A DNA stretch of 64,000 nt, from contig JAPTOF010000017.1 in assembly GCA_028554755.1 (NCBI GenBank), forward strand, positions 11,741,501-11,805,500. Direction: 5' to 3'. The position numbers and the translations under genes were made by a program. This document shows, piece after piece, positions 22,450-36,036 of the stretch. A model generated the notes under the pieces. The model was given only the letters and a program-made list of their open reading frames with translations, was not told where the DNA came from and searched no databases. Position 1 is the first letter of the stretch. Every line of letters begins with the position of its first letter. The stretch is from Cordia subcordata. Its lineage: Eukaryota; Streptophyta; Magnoliopsida; Boraginales; Cordiaceae.

Positions 22450-25400
22450 TCTTTTTCTCCTTTCTTTTTAAGTTACTGAAAACTTCTCTTGAAAAGTTTT
22501 TTGAAATCGTGTTAAATTTTCTTTTTCTTTGGTTGAAAAATAAACTTCATTAACATGAAAAGGTTGTATTATTACACTAAAAAAAGCTGATCCAATAAGG
22601 GAAGTAGATATACAACCAACAATTACAAATGACTAACAATCGTCATAAACCATACATATCAACTTAATAAAATCTTAAAATTCAAACCAAGGAAGATCAA
22701 CACATCCTTGTCATAAAATATGACACACGCCCATTTGAACATCTTTAAAAATGGTCAACCATGAACAAGCCACTTCAAGGTAAGAAAAAAAAAAAACTAG
22801 TACGCGCAAAGAAAGCTTAGACCAATGGTCAGTAAAACTGACTACCAAATCAATTCCTTGAAAACATTTTGAGAAAACAGAACCACTAATAATGGTGAAA
22901 ACAAATCAAGCTGACAATATAGATGAGCAAGTATGTAAATTTCATTTCTCACCGCAGAATCTTGACATGAAAAATGGCAGTGGTAAAAGAATGGTTATAT
23001 TTATGAAATCCTGATTCGAACTGGTTGGGTCACTAAAGGAAGTGTCATTTAAAGTTCATCCAGCATCACATGCCAATATAAACAACTTGAGGCCTCATTC
23101 AATGTCAGCCACTTTCTTAAAATGGTTTCATATGGCTCATCACATTCAAGTTCCCACATTCTTGTCCAGCATGCAAATCTTTATCCTCCATTTATGTCCA
23201 ATAGATAGTTTGAACGCGTTTGCGATACACACTTTTTCTATACCCACATGGTACCATCATCCAAATTTTATGTTCCGTATTCAAGATAATGGAGATTTAC
23301 GAAGAAGTATTGTGCTACTTATCAGTGAATGGTATTATTAGATTGATCTTTTGGTGAAGTAAGGATCATAATTTATGGAATATTATATTATAGGTATATG
23401 ATTATCACGCTTCAATTAAATTATTAATTTTAAATCAAAATATATAGTAACAAGTGACACATCTATAAGAACTGTAATGTCTCGTATTGGTCAAACACGT
23501 GCATATTGAATCATTTATAAGTGAAAATGTTGGTTTATAACAATAGTTTCAGCTAATTTTGTTTTATGTAATTCGAGGAAAATGTTGGTTTTATAAAATT
23601 CGGGGAAAATGCTGAATGAAATGTATCTTGCATAGATTAGTTCGAACATATTCAAATCCCAGACGAACTCTAAATGATCCATACTAGTAAATGCAGTTCT
23701 TTTTTATTATTTTTCCCCCCTTATCGATAATAAGTGAGATTCTTTGATAGAAGACGTATCTTTGATAGAAGAAGTCAACCAATTTTCTAAGATAGAGTTA
23801 CTGGAGGCAATATTTTTCAGTATAAATAAATGAAATAATAGTACAAATCTATCCTGATATCTATCAGCTGGTAGCAAATGCATTTTAATCGAGGAAATGG
23901 ATTTTCTCATATTTTTTATTCTCTTTCGTACATAGTAGGGTAGTCTCAATTCTTCAAATAAAATTAAATTAATTTGGACCCTTTATTTTAAAATTCAGAT
24001 ACTTTATCTTTTTTTTTTTGTTGAAATATATAGTTCAAATTAATGTAATTTTATCTGAAAAGTTGAGATTACCATTCTTATTGAAGAGAACAAAAATAGG
24101 AGAGAATCAATAAACAAGTTTTTTATTTAGTCATACTATATTGGTGAGTGCTTATCGATCAAAAGAATTTCTAAACGTAAAGAAAGCCGGTTTCTTTACT
24201 GCATGTTCAAATTGAATTATAATGACCTGCATGTGCTAACATTTAATGGGTGGATGTTTACACATTGACACACACCAAACCTAAATTAAATATATAGCAT
24301 TTGCTCATTTCTCTCCCACTTTCACTTTTGATGATATGAGTTTTTTTCCCAAAAATTATGAAAATCTACTTTTAAATTGTTAAACCTCGAGACTTATGAC
24401 TTTTGTTCAGAGAAACATTTTATTAGACATAAGACTTATATATCAAGAATGATCTGAAAACATTAACTTTTGATTTATTCAAATTTGAGATATAAGTAAA
24501 TCTTTCGCCCATACTCAAACGTCGAGCACTAAATTAAGCCATTGGGGTTAGCATCTGCTCCCTTATGCACCAAGGCCAGAAACCCATAATATGTCAATGT
24601 TTTAGCTTTTAGCATAGGTAGTTCCCTCTGCACCCAGATTAATCATGGCTTAATCCTTTTAACTATCTTTGCACCGAAAACATAAAGTTTTTTTACCTCA
24701 TACAAACAAAAAATCTAATTATTATCTCCATGCAGATAGATAATTAATTAGTTACTAGTAAAGATCATGCATTAATTGTGATGCCTCTTGGTCATGATTA
24801 ATTTTGCGTTTCTTCTTTCCGCAACTTGGAAATAATAATTAAAAGCAAAGTGCTCAAAGCACAAAGTCATTATTATAAGCTCTTCTTTTACAGCTTATTC
24901 ACTTTGTCTTTGGGGTTTGAACTTCATTATTGTTTTTCCTCGTTTCCTGAAATTAAGGGCGTGGCAAATGTCAAATTACAAATAGCTTTCATTAACGAAG
25001 ATTTTTGGGCCCGTGTGTCGTGGAACAACTTTGTAGATTATAAAATGTTTCAGGCAATTATAACATTGATTCTTACTTTGTTTATTAAAAAAAAAAATCA
25101 GCAGAATCTATTTATTTGCGTTGGATTCTTTAAAATGTTTCAAGAAAAGAAATGTGACAGAATTTGTTGAGACGTGAATGAAACATAAGTAGGATAACGA
25201 ACGATGAAAAAAAAGTAATATTTACTATTTCTTTATAAGTTTAAGTTAAGATATCTTTCCAATTACATTATTAACATGCATATTGCTGTGTGTTTTTTTG
25301 GATAGTTAAATTTATATGCATGTATATATATTGTCATATTCTTTCCTTTTAACACTTGTACTTGTTCATTAATTAGTCATTTGTTCAATTCTTCAACTCA

Positions 25401-26820
25401 TGCATGATAGAGAATCTAAGTAACCAGTCAACCTCTAACAGCTTAATTAAGAAAAGCAAAAAAGGGAAAGGAAAAGAAAAGATATATGTGCACAATGATG
25501 ACTAAAATTTTAGTGGCTCGATAAATTGGGGCTCATTATATTGGTGTTGCATTTTTATTTTTTGAAGAGACATCGATGTTAGACCAAAAGACGAAAAAAT
25601 ATGTCGAAGTAGAAATTAGTTTAAAGGATGAAAACGAAAAATATTAAATTTTATAAGGTCAAAATTAACTTTTTCCTCAAAAGTAGGACAAAAAATGTAA
25701 TGAAAGTACCAAGATTTGTGTCACGGCAAATGTTAACCAGAAGGACATCAAGATCACCTTCAAGATCAAGATCATTTGTTGCATTCATTAAACACAAGAT
25801 TTTTTTGACCTATCATTACATTCGATTCAGAGGTGACTATAGAATGGTGCCAATAAAATGGTGATATGGTGTTAATTTCTTATGTCACTTAAACATTGTA
25901 TTGTAATGCGAGTTTAAGTATTTTGAATAAATTGATTAGGAACAATATGGTAACATGATAGTAGTTGGTTTGGGTCGTCATAGGTGGTATCAAGCATGCT
26001 TTGGGCAAATTTCATGTTACCTATAGTCTTCGATTGTGGTTTTATTCTGTTTGTATTTGGAGCGCGAAGAGAACGTCACGTTTTCAAGGGAGATGTGTGT
26101 ACTTTATAGTGACTTTAATTTATTATTACTCTAATCACACAGGATTTAAGTATTTTAAATTAGTTGGTTAAGTTTAAAGTGATAACATACCAGTAATTGA
26201 GTTTGAACTATACATGTATAGATGAATGGTATATAAGCATTTTTTATATGCTTTTTCACGCGGTCCCACATAGGACAGGTGTGTGAAAAGATCAAATTTC
26301 ATTAATGAACATTTTCTAAATTCTTACCACGGTGGTCTTACTTAAATACTGCTATTTAATAGTGTCACATTCCAACTAGGCTTCCATCAATCGCGTTGCC
26401 ATCTTGTGTAAGGACCAAATATTCAAACTTCTTTTGAACTTCAGTGTTACTAGTTATATTATGCCTTATCACATTTGTCACAAGGCCTAACTCTTCATTT
26501 CTTCATAGTGTTACATTGCCTAGAGAGTGGTGTGGTGTTGTCTTGTACTCTTGTTGTTTGGTTGTTCAATTCTATTTCTTTGTCTTAGAAGTGGTTCTTG
26601 GAAGTTGTGTTGCTTTTTGCTTTCCGAAAATGAAAAGGGAAATAAAATATTGAGTTATGTTAGATAAGAGTGGAATATAGAAAGTTTTGCCGTTTAACAT
26701 TTAGCTGAACTTTTTGGCTTCATGGAGTTAAAAGGTCAGAAAATGGCCTTGGAAAAGGATAAGCTTTTGTAGAAAGTGCTTAGAAGTATAAGGGAAAAGC
26801 CCAAAAGCATTTTACTGTTG
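22450..26820. other. gene-free AT-rich DNA
   Basis: No supported exon. ORFs of 60-115 residues are low-complexity. AATGTCTCGTATTGGTCA near 23477 resembles a segment near 46745 (AATGTCTCATACTAGTGA) with similar following DNA, probably pieces of one LTR family. Confidence 0.45.
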
Positions 26821-26883
26821 AGTATTTTGATGGGGATGAAGATATAAGAGCTTGTGGTGGAAGAGGTAAGAGGTGAAAAAAAT

Positions 26884-29059
26884 ATGTCAACAGTTTGGTT
26901 TTCTTTGAAGAGGTCATTGCATTGCAAATCAGAGCCATCAGATGTACATGATCCAAAGACCAGGAAACAGCTGAGTACAATCTTGACAAGAAAAGCAGGC
27001 AGGTCTGGTTGCTCAAGGTCTATATCAAATCTCAAAGATGTCATCCATGGAAGCAAGAGACACTTGGAGAAGCCACCAAGCTGTAGTCCAAGATCCATAG
27101 GAAGCAGTGAGTTCTTGAACCCCATAACTCATGAAGTGATTCTGAGTAATTCAAGGTGTGAGCTGAAAATCACAGGCTTTGGTGGTTTTCAAGAAGGGTT
27201 TGGTGGTGGTGGTGGAGATGATGGTGTTTATGGAGTTAATGGTGGGTTAACATTTGTGGGTACATTAAGGCCAGGCACACCTGGGCCTGGAGGGCACCCT
27301 TCCATGCATTATTTCAACCACCCTTGTAAAAGTGAAGCTACTCCACCTAGAAAGGTTGCTTCTTTCACGGCAGACAGAGGAGGTTCTGCAATTTTTGGTG
27401 GTGGTGGCAATGGTGGTTCTGCAAAACCTCGGATCTCTCTTGAGACAGATAGTAATGGGGGTTGTGCAGTCACATGCCACAAGTGTGGTGAGCAGTTTGG
27501 GAAGTGGGAAGCTCTTGAGGCCCATCATCTTTCCAAGCATGCTGGTTAGTAATCAGTATCCTCATTATGCTTTTTTATTTTCTCAAATTTTTATTCCTTT
27601 TTGGCCTTTTTCCTTTGTCACTTAATACTGTGCATGTTTTAGGGTCTCAAAAGTGTTTTTTTAATCGTTTTTAAAAAATAATTTTTTTTTTGAAAAGTTA
27701 AAAATTTTAACTTTTAAAAAAAATTGTATTTGAATTTTTTTTAAAAAATTTAAGTTTTTTTAGAAGTTAAATTAAATAATTATTACAAATTTAACGTATT
27801 TTTTTTTTATAAAAAAAGTACTTTATCCAATCCAAACAGGCCCTTAAATTCCTTTTCTGCACTTTTTGCTACAGTTCAGTTTTTTTCCCAGGGAAATCTT
27901 ATGCCTGATTTTGCATTTAATAAACAATGATCTTTGTCTTTTTTACTCAAATGTACAGATCATTCTGATAATTAGATTGTAAACTTGCACTTTTTACATA
28001 ATCAATATCAATAGATTTTAAGGAACTTCTGTTATTCTCTGAAAGAAAATTTATGGGTATATGATAGTGTTCTGCCATTTGAACTTTTGTGCTTTCGTCT
28101 ACTTTTTGATCAAAATCCTATCTTTATTACAGAGTTGGGAAGTATTTTCCCCTCTTCTTTGGTTCTAGAATCTCTAGGCATAATCTGGAAAATTGTTCTC
28201 ATGTCTCTTGCAGATATTAGTAGTTTGTAGTTTAATTAAAAAAACTAATATCTCCTTAACGCTGTAAGAACAAGCTGAGGAAAATACGCTAATTCTCTTG
28301 AAGATATTGTATAATTTGTTTGCCAAATAAAATTAACAACCAAAGGGAAAATATTGAGGTGTGTCCAGCATGTTTTGTGGATTTTTAAAGTTTTATATGA
28401 ACTTTTCAATTGTTTTATCTGATTCCACAGTAACTGAGCTTTTGGAGGGAGACTCATCGAGGAAAATTGTTGAAATAATATGCCGATCAAGCTGGGTGAA
28501 GTCGGAAAGCCATTGTGGTCGAATAGAAAGGGTCTTGAAAGTTCATAACATGCAAAAGACTCTTGCTAGATTTGAAGAATACAGGGAGATGGTGAAGATC
28601 AAAGCCAGTAAACTCCCGAAGAAACACCCTCGATGTGTTGCAGATGGAAATGAACTTTTGAGGTTCTATGGTACAACTATGGCCTGCTCTCTTGGTGTAA
28701 ATGGATCGTCAAGTCTGTGTGTGTCAGAAAAATGCTGTGTATGTCGAATTCTAAGGAATGGTTTCTCCATAAAAAATGAATTCAAGGGTGGAATAGGTGT
28801 TTTCACGGCTTCCACAAGCACGAGAGCTCTCGAATCTATAGAAGTACTTGAAGATGATTCATCTACAAAGAAAGCCCTGATAGTCTGCAGAGTCATTGCT
28901 GGGAGAGTACATAGGCCTCTTGAGAACATCCAAGAAATGGCTGGCCAGACAGGGTTTGATTCATTGGCTGGAAAAGTAGGTCTTTATTCAAATGAGGAGC
29001 TCTATTTGCTCAATCCCAGAGCTCTTCTTCCTTGTTTTGTGGTGATCTGCAAACCTTGA
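26884..29059 (+). CDS. C2H2 zinc-finger protein with PARP-fold-like C-terminus
   Basis: Two exons, 26884-27544 and 28431-29059, give 429 residues. The start was chosen for the family N-terminus MSTVWFSLKRSLHCKSEPSD. The N-half is basic with SRSISNLKDVIHGSKRH and a glycine-rich stretch. One finger of C-X2-C-X12-H-X4-H spans C198, C201, H214 and H219, and the intron follows directly. The C-half (ARFEEYREMVK, ELLRFYGTT 295-303, GVFTASTSTRALES, SLAGKVGLYS, NPRALLPCFVVICKP) looks like a PARP catalytic fold. The residue equivalent to the NAD-binding His of HGT is Tyr300. It closely resembles Arabidopsis At4g27240 and At5g54630, of no firmly known function. A 5-codon upstream ORF lies at 26830-26847, and the intron holds a MITE. 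Confidence 0.93.
27642..27843. mobile_element. MITE in the intron of the zinc-finger gene
   Basis: 202 bp bounded by TTA at 27639-27641 and 27844-27846. The left end is GGGTCTC and the right end is the complement of GGGCCTGTTTGGATT. The interior shares AATAATTATTACAAATTTAA with the element at 41608-41823, so both belong to one PIF/Harbinger-like family. Confidence 0.6.
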
Positions 29060-32000
29060 AGGAAAAAAGTGAAAAATGTCAACATTTTACCGAAATTTCA
29101 CTCAAGGTACAGCCATTCTTTATTTTAGTTTGAGATCTTAGATCAAAATTTGTGCTCTCTGCAAATTTGTTATCTGCAGGAGTGGAATCTTTGCTCTGCA
29201 ATTTGTATCTTCCTTGCTATGGGTTGTGTGTTACTCGTAAATGTATCTGTACATTTGTCTCCTCACTGAATTTTCTGGTTTCGCTAGCTCATAATTTCAT
29301 GCTACATCTAAAATTTGCTATGTGGCCCACTCTTCTTATATGATGGTAATAAATTGAGATGCTGTCAAGGTGAAAATTTTGTTATTTGACTCAAGAAAGA
29401 ATGTAAATGTTCATAACTGCAACTAGAACACCTTAAACAATAGTGCATTTGACCGTAGATTCTGGCAACCTATCTTTCTTCTTAGAGAGATAAGTGCAAA
29501 TGTTCACTTGTATGACAGTTTGCATTCCCTCATAACATATAACATAACTACAAGGCATCAGCTCATAGCGGCAATACAGAGAAATAAAGAGGGTGATAAA
29601 AAATATTATCTTCCAAATATATTATATATTTGGCATTCACAAATTATGCACTTCTGAAGTCTACACCATCAGGAAGACTAGCATGTGGTCCTAGTTGGGA
29701 TAGTTTAGTTCCTTATTGATTGACAGACTTAAGTAGAGGACAAGGAGCAAGAATCTTTTCATGTTATATTGCCCCTTTTCAGGCAATATTTTCTTTGTCT
29801 TGCTCTTGAAATTTGGATTTTTCTGCAAATGCAGTAATAAACTGTCAGGTTTTCTCTTTAATAGCCGGATGATTTTCGTGGTGTAGGAGCATGAGATCCT
29901 CAAATAAGACGAGGGATCCATCTTTTTCAAGCATTGAAAAATGATGGCCTTAACAACACCGATCTTAGTATGGTTAATCATTTTCCCTGCTGGAACATCT
30001 ATATTGCCCCTCAATTTTCTATGTCATATGCCACCTCATGTATATGTCTACCCCTTTTGAATGATGACTTGAATTTGAATCTCTTTATAATATTATTGTC
30101 AGTTGTTTTTTTCTTTTTCTTTTTCTTTTATATCATTATATGACTCTGAGAGGTAAATGGTGGTGAATTGATAGTACAATTATGACGAAATGTTAAACAG
30201 TGATCTTAATAAAATTTTCTGCTACCATGCTCCAAATCCATTGCTGGCACTTTTATGAACACAAGACAATAAATGCTATGGAGTAGTTTGGGTGGAGATC
30301 AACAAAAAAAAAAAAAAGAAGATAGTTCAATTGACATTGACTGCTGATTTAGACTATTCATCTGGTGAAGCTGCCCTCTTTCTGGGTTCATATTAATTTT
30401 CCGCTTCTCAAGTTTTAGGTGATAAGGCCATCCACCAATGAAGAAAAATGGATGACAATAACTTGAGTTGCTATATTACAATAGCATTTTCACATCCCAT
30501 AATACATATTAGCAGGTGGAGAACTTAAGATATTTTTCCAGGCAAGCAACATAACTATCTTTGAAAGTTTAAATTTCCTGTATCTGTCTCAAACCAACTT
30601 GTCTAATCTTAAACTGTTGGTCAATTTACATCTTTACTGGTTGAATGTGGAAGAAGCAGAAATACAAAGTTACAGTGCAGAAAGCAAATATCTGCTCAAG
30701 GAATCTTATGAATTTCACACACAAATATAAACGTACTAGTAAGTGGCCTTTGCGATGCATGGATTTGCCAAGTTCAATCCCAGTACCTCAACCATAATGC
30801 ATGGATTTTAAGTCGGTTCATCTGAAAGGACTTAAAATTACAGGTCACTCTCAAGCTACATGCATCTGACTTGTCGCTTACCGCAGATCACGCACTCATT
30901 TTTGATTTATAGGCAATTGATCCATGTTTTAGCGGGAGTTGATTCCTGAAATAAAACATAGAAGTTAATGGAAGGAAAAAGATGTGTAACATGGTTGAAG
31001 AACAAAGTCAATGAGGCAGTTTTTCATCGTCATAATTCATTAAATTTCTGCTGACAGTCAAAGAAGAATTATGCAAAACAGTGGTTCTTTTAGTGTTGGA
31101 AATAGCGATTATATGCATTAACTGCACTAAGAAAACATAAGACAGAGCTCCAATATCTTATAGGACACACATAGTTGAGAAGCTTTGAATGACAACAGAA
31201 TCAGACAACTGAGGATGCTCTCAATGAGCATAATACGTTTCCATTCTGAGCCGATTGTTTCATCTCACATACTTTGTGTCGCATGCATCTATGAGACAAA
31301 AATCAAACTAAATTTGGTTCTCGTTAGGTTATGGCTCAAAGTCCAAGCTCATACAAATTAGGAAACTTGAAGAGGAAGGTAATTAAGAGAATTACCTTAT
31401 TGAAGACTTGCCTAAACTAGTGTAGGAGAAATTTTGGGGAGGAAGTATTTCTCTCTTATAAATAAAGGGTCTTGTAACTTACAGTAGGTGTCTTAGGGTC
31501 ACACTCTATGGGGAGTGTGAGTGAAAGATCCTGAGAGCTTCATGTGTATGAGAGAGAATGTCTTAACCAGAGTAAGAAGCACTTAAATCTGCTCCACAGT
31601 TACATTCATTAAGTCGCTCTAGTTTTTGGTAAATTTTTCTCTTCCTTGATGTGGTAGTTGCCTTCTCTAGCAGCAAAAATCCTGCTTCATAATTTACCTT
31701 AAACTATAAAGCGACTAGAGATATAGACTTCTGTCAGTATCATGGCTTGTACTTTCTGTAGCAACTACTCGAGATCAATATCTAGCCAGATGTTAGCAAC
31801 TGCTAACCGACTAATATATGAATCCACATAACTAAATGTTTAAAGCTTATAGAAACACTTGCACCAGAGTCATTGCTTTCAAATCAGGGACTAATCACAG
31901 AAAAGTTCTGATTTAATCTGAATCCTAAATTCCAGACCTACAAACTGGAGAGTTATTGAGAGAGACTAGACTATGAAATTGCTCGTATGGATAAGTGATT

Positions 32001-32065
32001 CTCTTATCAATCATAGATATGCTACTCAACTTTATCAGATTTTCATCCATCCAGCAGTTTTGTTG
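29060..32065. other. spacer between the zinc-finger and SDR genes
   Basis: The first 300 bp are 3' UTR. The rest has no supported exon. The stretch 31380-31640 has a TATA-like CTTATAAATAAAGG followed by moderately GC-rich DNA and could be an old LTR, but I find no TG...CA ends or primer-binding site. Confidence 0.45.
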
Positions 32066-34308
32066 TTAGTCACCTGGTGAGCATTGCTTCTCAAAGGGGG
32101 CTAAGAAGCCACACTCTATGCACTTGTGGATAGTATGTTGTATTATGTCTTCAGCACCATATTGGAATGTAAATCCCAAGTCTCTTAACTTGTTTGAAGA
32201 GATCACAGAAGGTACTGAATCGTATTCTTCACTTGGCCTGTGACATAAAGAAGGAAATCAGGGTCTAGATCACAAGAATATAATTTTTCTTGAAACCAGA
32301 AAATTTTGAACCACCTCTGTATGTAAGAGGAAGGATATTCTTCGGTAAGCTGATTGAGCAATTCAGACATGAGACAACTGTGAGAGCAGCATATGTATTG
32401 GCCTTCTGCTCTGGCATGCTCCATAAGAAAAATGTGAGCATTGCATATATCTTCAATGTGAACTAAAGCAATTGATCCCATTCTTGAGTTCACAGAAGCT
32501 AGTATTTGAAACATTTTGGAATCACCTAAACAATGAAATGCACCAGTAAAAGTTGTAATTTCATTGACAATGTTTGTTATACACTTTGAGTTTATTCTGT
32601 CAATGATCACATCGTTGTATCATATTTTGTATCCATTCATAGCTCAAGACAGGCAGGGCCTTCTTATGCATACTGAAATGGCTACATGTTTTTCTAACAA
32701 TTGGTTTAAGAAATCGAACCTGTTATGGGTGACAAGAGGACTTGAATGCTTGAAGGGACTTTCAGAGTGAGGAATGGACCGCCTACAGTTGTTGTAACTA
32801 TAGACACCAGATTGATACCATTTTCCTTCGCGAAATGGAATGCAGCCTCTTCTGTTGACAGCTTAGAAAGTACATAAATCTGCAAAAGTACTAGTGATCA
32901 TTTCAATAACAATCAAGTGTGGAAACGACTCAACAGCTAATCGGTGTAACATCAGAAGCAAAGGCATTTTACCCAGCCACTTGCTTTTGTCTTCCAGACC
33001 TGATCAACTGGTGTTTTGCAAGATTCATCAACCACTGGTTTCCATTTACCAGAATTGTCTTTCGCAGTCATTGTACTGATTGATGAGGTGAAAACAACTC
33101 TTCTCACAGAACCTGTTTTTAAGCAGGCCTTGAGAACGTTTAATGTTCCTTTGATTGCAGGACTAATGACTTCCTTTTGAACATAAGTCTCTTCAAGTTG
33201 CAACAAGCTTTAGATTAGTATTTTCAGTAAAGAATTTGTGATTTCCAATAAAAATCTGTTCTTTTTCGCAAAGATACATTACCAACAATCTCTGTTGCTA
33301 GAACACCAAATTCCATAGAAGCTGCAACATGAAACACGCCATCGCAAGCTCTTATCGCTTCGTCAAAGCTCCCTTCTTCTTGTAAATCAGCTTTGAATAA
33401 TCTCAGCCTATCGTTACCTCCCATCAATCCCAGTAGATGCAATGACTTCTCTGAGAAGTTCAGCATCAAGCAACCAAAGGCTAATCATGAATAAATTGAA
33501 CAGCATGTACCAATTAAGTGTTTTTAGTCTTTTAAATTTGCAGATTTTACTGGAAAAAACAAACATAATTATTGAGACATCCGTATTTCAATTCGTGTTC
33601 CAATCACATGCGAAAAGAAGAACTCACTGGCTCTAAAATGGACTGGCTAATGGTAGCTCAGCCTGCCTACCTGCCAAATTAGTTTTCACCTCCTAGCTAG
33701 TTGTAGCTTGTTGAAACTTTGCTTAATTTATTTCCGGGACATAAAAAAGAAGTTCCAGGGATCAATTTGCAATGTATTTGAAATTACAAGGGTATTACCG
33801 ACTTTTAAAAGCATAGGGGATTTACGCATACTTTTGCAAACTATAGCTTAAACACCACTTTCTTTTGCCCTTTAAAGCTTTTAGTTTTAGTCCTAGAACT
33901 AAAAAAGAACGATTTATTTGAAACGTGTACAAAGTTTAGCAGCGATTTGAAACTTGGTACAGATTTAGCTTTGGGTAATACATTTTACTCGAAGGATTTC
34001 CTAAGCTTAAAAAGTATTGAAACAATAGAAGATGTAGACAAAGAAAGGAGGAATGAACTTATGCTGTATTCGTTATATGCTTATCTCAAACCTTAAATTT
34101 GAAGAACGTATAATTTATGTGTATTTCATATTTAAGATTTCAGATAAGCATATAACAAACACAGTATTAGACAAGTTTGCTAACCAGGATCGCGGACGGT
34201 GGCATGAACATTGTAGCCTCTCTGCAGAAGTGACTTTACCAGCCAAGAACCTATGTAACCTGTTGCTCCAGTTACACAGTATGTAATTGTTCCTCCACTA
34301 GCTTCCAT
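32066..34308 (-). CDS. extended SDR reductase, CCR/DFR/ANR-like
   Basis: An NAD(P)H-dependent reductase of the cinnamoyl-CoA, dihydroflavonol and anthocyanidin reductase group. The substrate is unknown. Six minus-strand exons: 34308-34185, 33450-33283, 33190-32973, 32879-32720, 32525-32315, 32237-32066, total 350 residues. The cofactor motif TGATGYIG is at residues 13-20, the active-site Ser in VVFTSSIST (133/134), and YVLSK supplies Tyr172 and Lys176. [20 protein letters not shown] is a family block in exon 5. The exon 2/3 border is the least sure: the acceptor that keeps frame gives EIVETYVQ, where relatives have a slightly longer stretch. It resembles Arabidopsis At4g27250 more than true CCR or DFR, and I see no NWYCY-type CCR signature. 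Confidence 0.9.
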
Positions 34309-35330
34309 TTAAAAGATATTGAAAAATTTTATCCAAACTCTGCTTATCTAGGAATGGTCTATATATTCATGTCGAAGTGATGTATAGTAAATGAAGCTTC
34401 CAGTCACAACCAGAGAGTGCAGATCACGGCTCTCGAGTTTGAGTCATCATTACATAGTGTTAACAACATGTATATGTGCTTATCACATGCATAACTATGA
34501 CAAGAAGAAGCAGCTAGAGTACTTTCTATGTGCCCGTGATGTGTATATATACTAATTTAAGCTAGATGATAATAGAATATGTCTGGCCTTTTATTGTGCA
34601 ACGATATAGACGACTGCATTATATTAAAAAAAGATGGAAAAAAATGCATTAATAAATACTAACGAATAGGGAAACAATGGAGGCTTTAAGATATCAAATA
34701 AGGGCATCATTAGCTAGAAGATGATCATAAAAAGCTTGTCTAAACCTATATTGTTCTCTTTAACCGGGCTTTTGACGCATAAACCTCGCAAAGAGCTAAC
34801 GTGAGACTGCGTTACAGATTGTCTCCTTAAATTAATAGTGCCTTTTAACGCATGGCTGCATCTCACTTGTACAAGTTTATGGGATGTTTCTTTAATTTCC
34901 TAGGGGTTTATTATGTATAAACTGGTTGTATATTCCTTTTCACTATTTGAGCACGATAGACGATAACTCGATGTGATGAGAGGACCTACTCCTGGAGAAA
35001 ACAACACCCACTGAACCCCACCCCGCTCCCCCGCCCTCACCACCAGGAATCAGAGTCCGTATGTTGCGCAATGATTGATTACATTTATTTATTGTGCACG
35101 TGATTTGTTTTTGAGCTCTTCACGTAAATATATTTTTAATTATATTTTTTTATTGTACTTAAAATATTTGTTCGCATGTAGGTGTAATTCGTTTAATTTG
35201 TTATTGAACCTAGCACATAAATATATTATATTTATTTATTTATTGTGTTTAATACCTCACTTCATATGTAGGTGTGATTTATTTTTGAACATCACACATA
35301 AACATTTTTAAATGTTTGTAACATATGTTT
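34309..35330. other. 5' flank of the SDR gene and spacer
   Basis: No exon seen. GTGATTTGTTTTTGAGCTCTTC and GTGTGATTTATTTTTGAACATC-like words recur at 35099, 35184 and 35274, a short degenerate repeat in T-rich DNA. Confidence 0.4.
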
Positions 35331-35334
35331 ATGA

Positions 35335-35722
35335 AGGTGTTTGGTTTTACTTTCTTTTAAGCTACTTATAAGCTTTTGATGCTTATAAACAAATAACAAA
35401 TAAGCAAAGAAGTGATTGGATCGAATGTTCCTATAAACTGCTAATATGTTTGGTAAATATATGCTTACAAGCAATAGTATTTGTTAAAATAAATAAAAAA
35501 AGGCCTTTCATTAATTAAGGCTTTTTTTTTTTGAGTTCTTAACGAATACAAGTATAACTTTATTTGGTCAATTCTAATAGCTTATAAGCACCTAAAAAAA
35601 AGTCCGAAAAGTGGTGTTTTTTTTTTTGGCTTATAAACCAACTTTACTAGTTTGTAAGCACAATTTACCAAATAAATACATTTTATTTTCCTGCCTATCA
35701 ATAGATTTCGACTTCTAAGCAC
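35335..35722. mobile_element. MITE-like inverted repeat
   Basis: The ends AGGTGTTTGGTTTTAC and the complement AGAGTGTTTGGGAGTGC form a weak terminal inverted repeat. CTTATAAGC words recur inside in both directions. No coding capacity. I could not fix a target duplication. Confidence 0.4.
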
Positions 35723-35802
35723 TCCCAAACACTCTCTATATTCATTTATTGTACTTATCGTGTTGCTTCTATATTCATTTGTTTTAGAGCCTTACATGTA
35801 AA

Positions 35803-35996
35803 TAGTGATGGCAATAGAACGAGTGACTTAGGGCATCTGATATCGACCGACCCAATTAAAATTCTAAAAAATTCGTTCCGTTAAAAACTTGAAACGGATC
35901 CAAAAAAATTAAAAATACCTGTTAGGGTTTGGGTCGGGACTGAGATTGACTCCCCAAGTACCCGCATTCCTAAACCCGGTTATATATATACATATA

Positions 35997-36036
<40 letters not shown>

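Noticed and set aside
24826..25170. 114-residue ORF
   Set aside because: Phe/Lys/Ile-rich product expected by chance in AT-rich DNA.
26736..27125. 129-residue minus-strand ORF
   Set aside because: Antisense to the strongly supported first exon of the zinc-finger gene.
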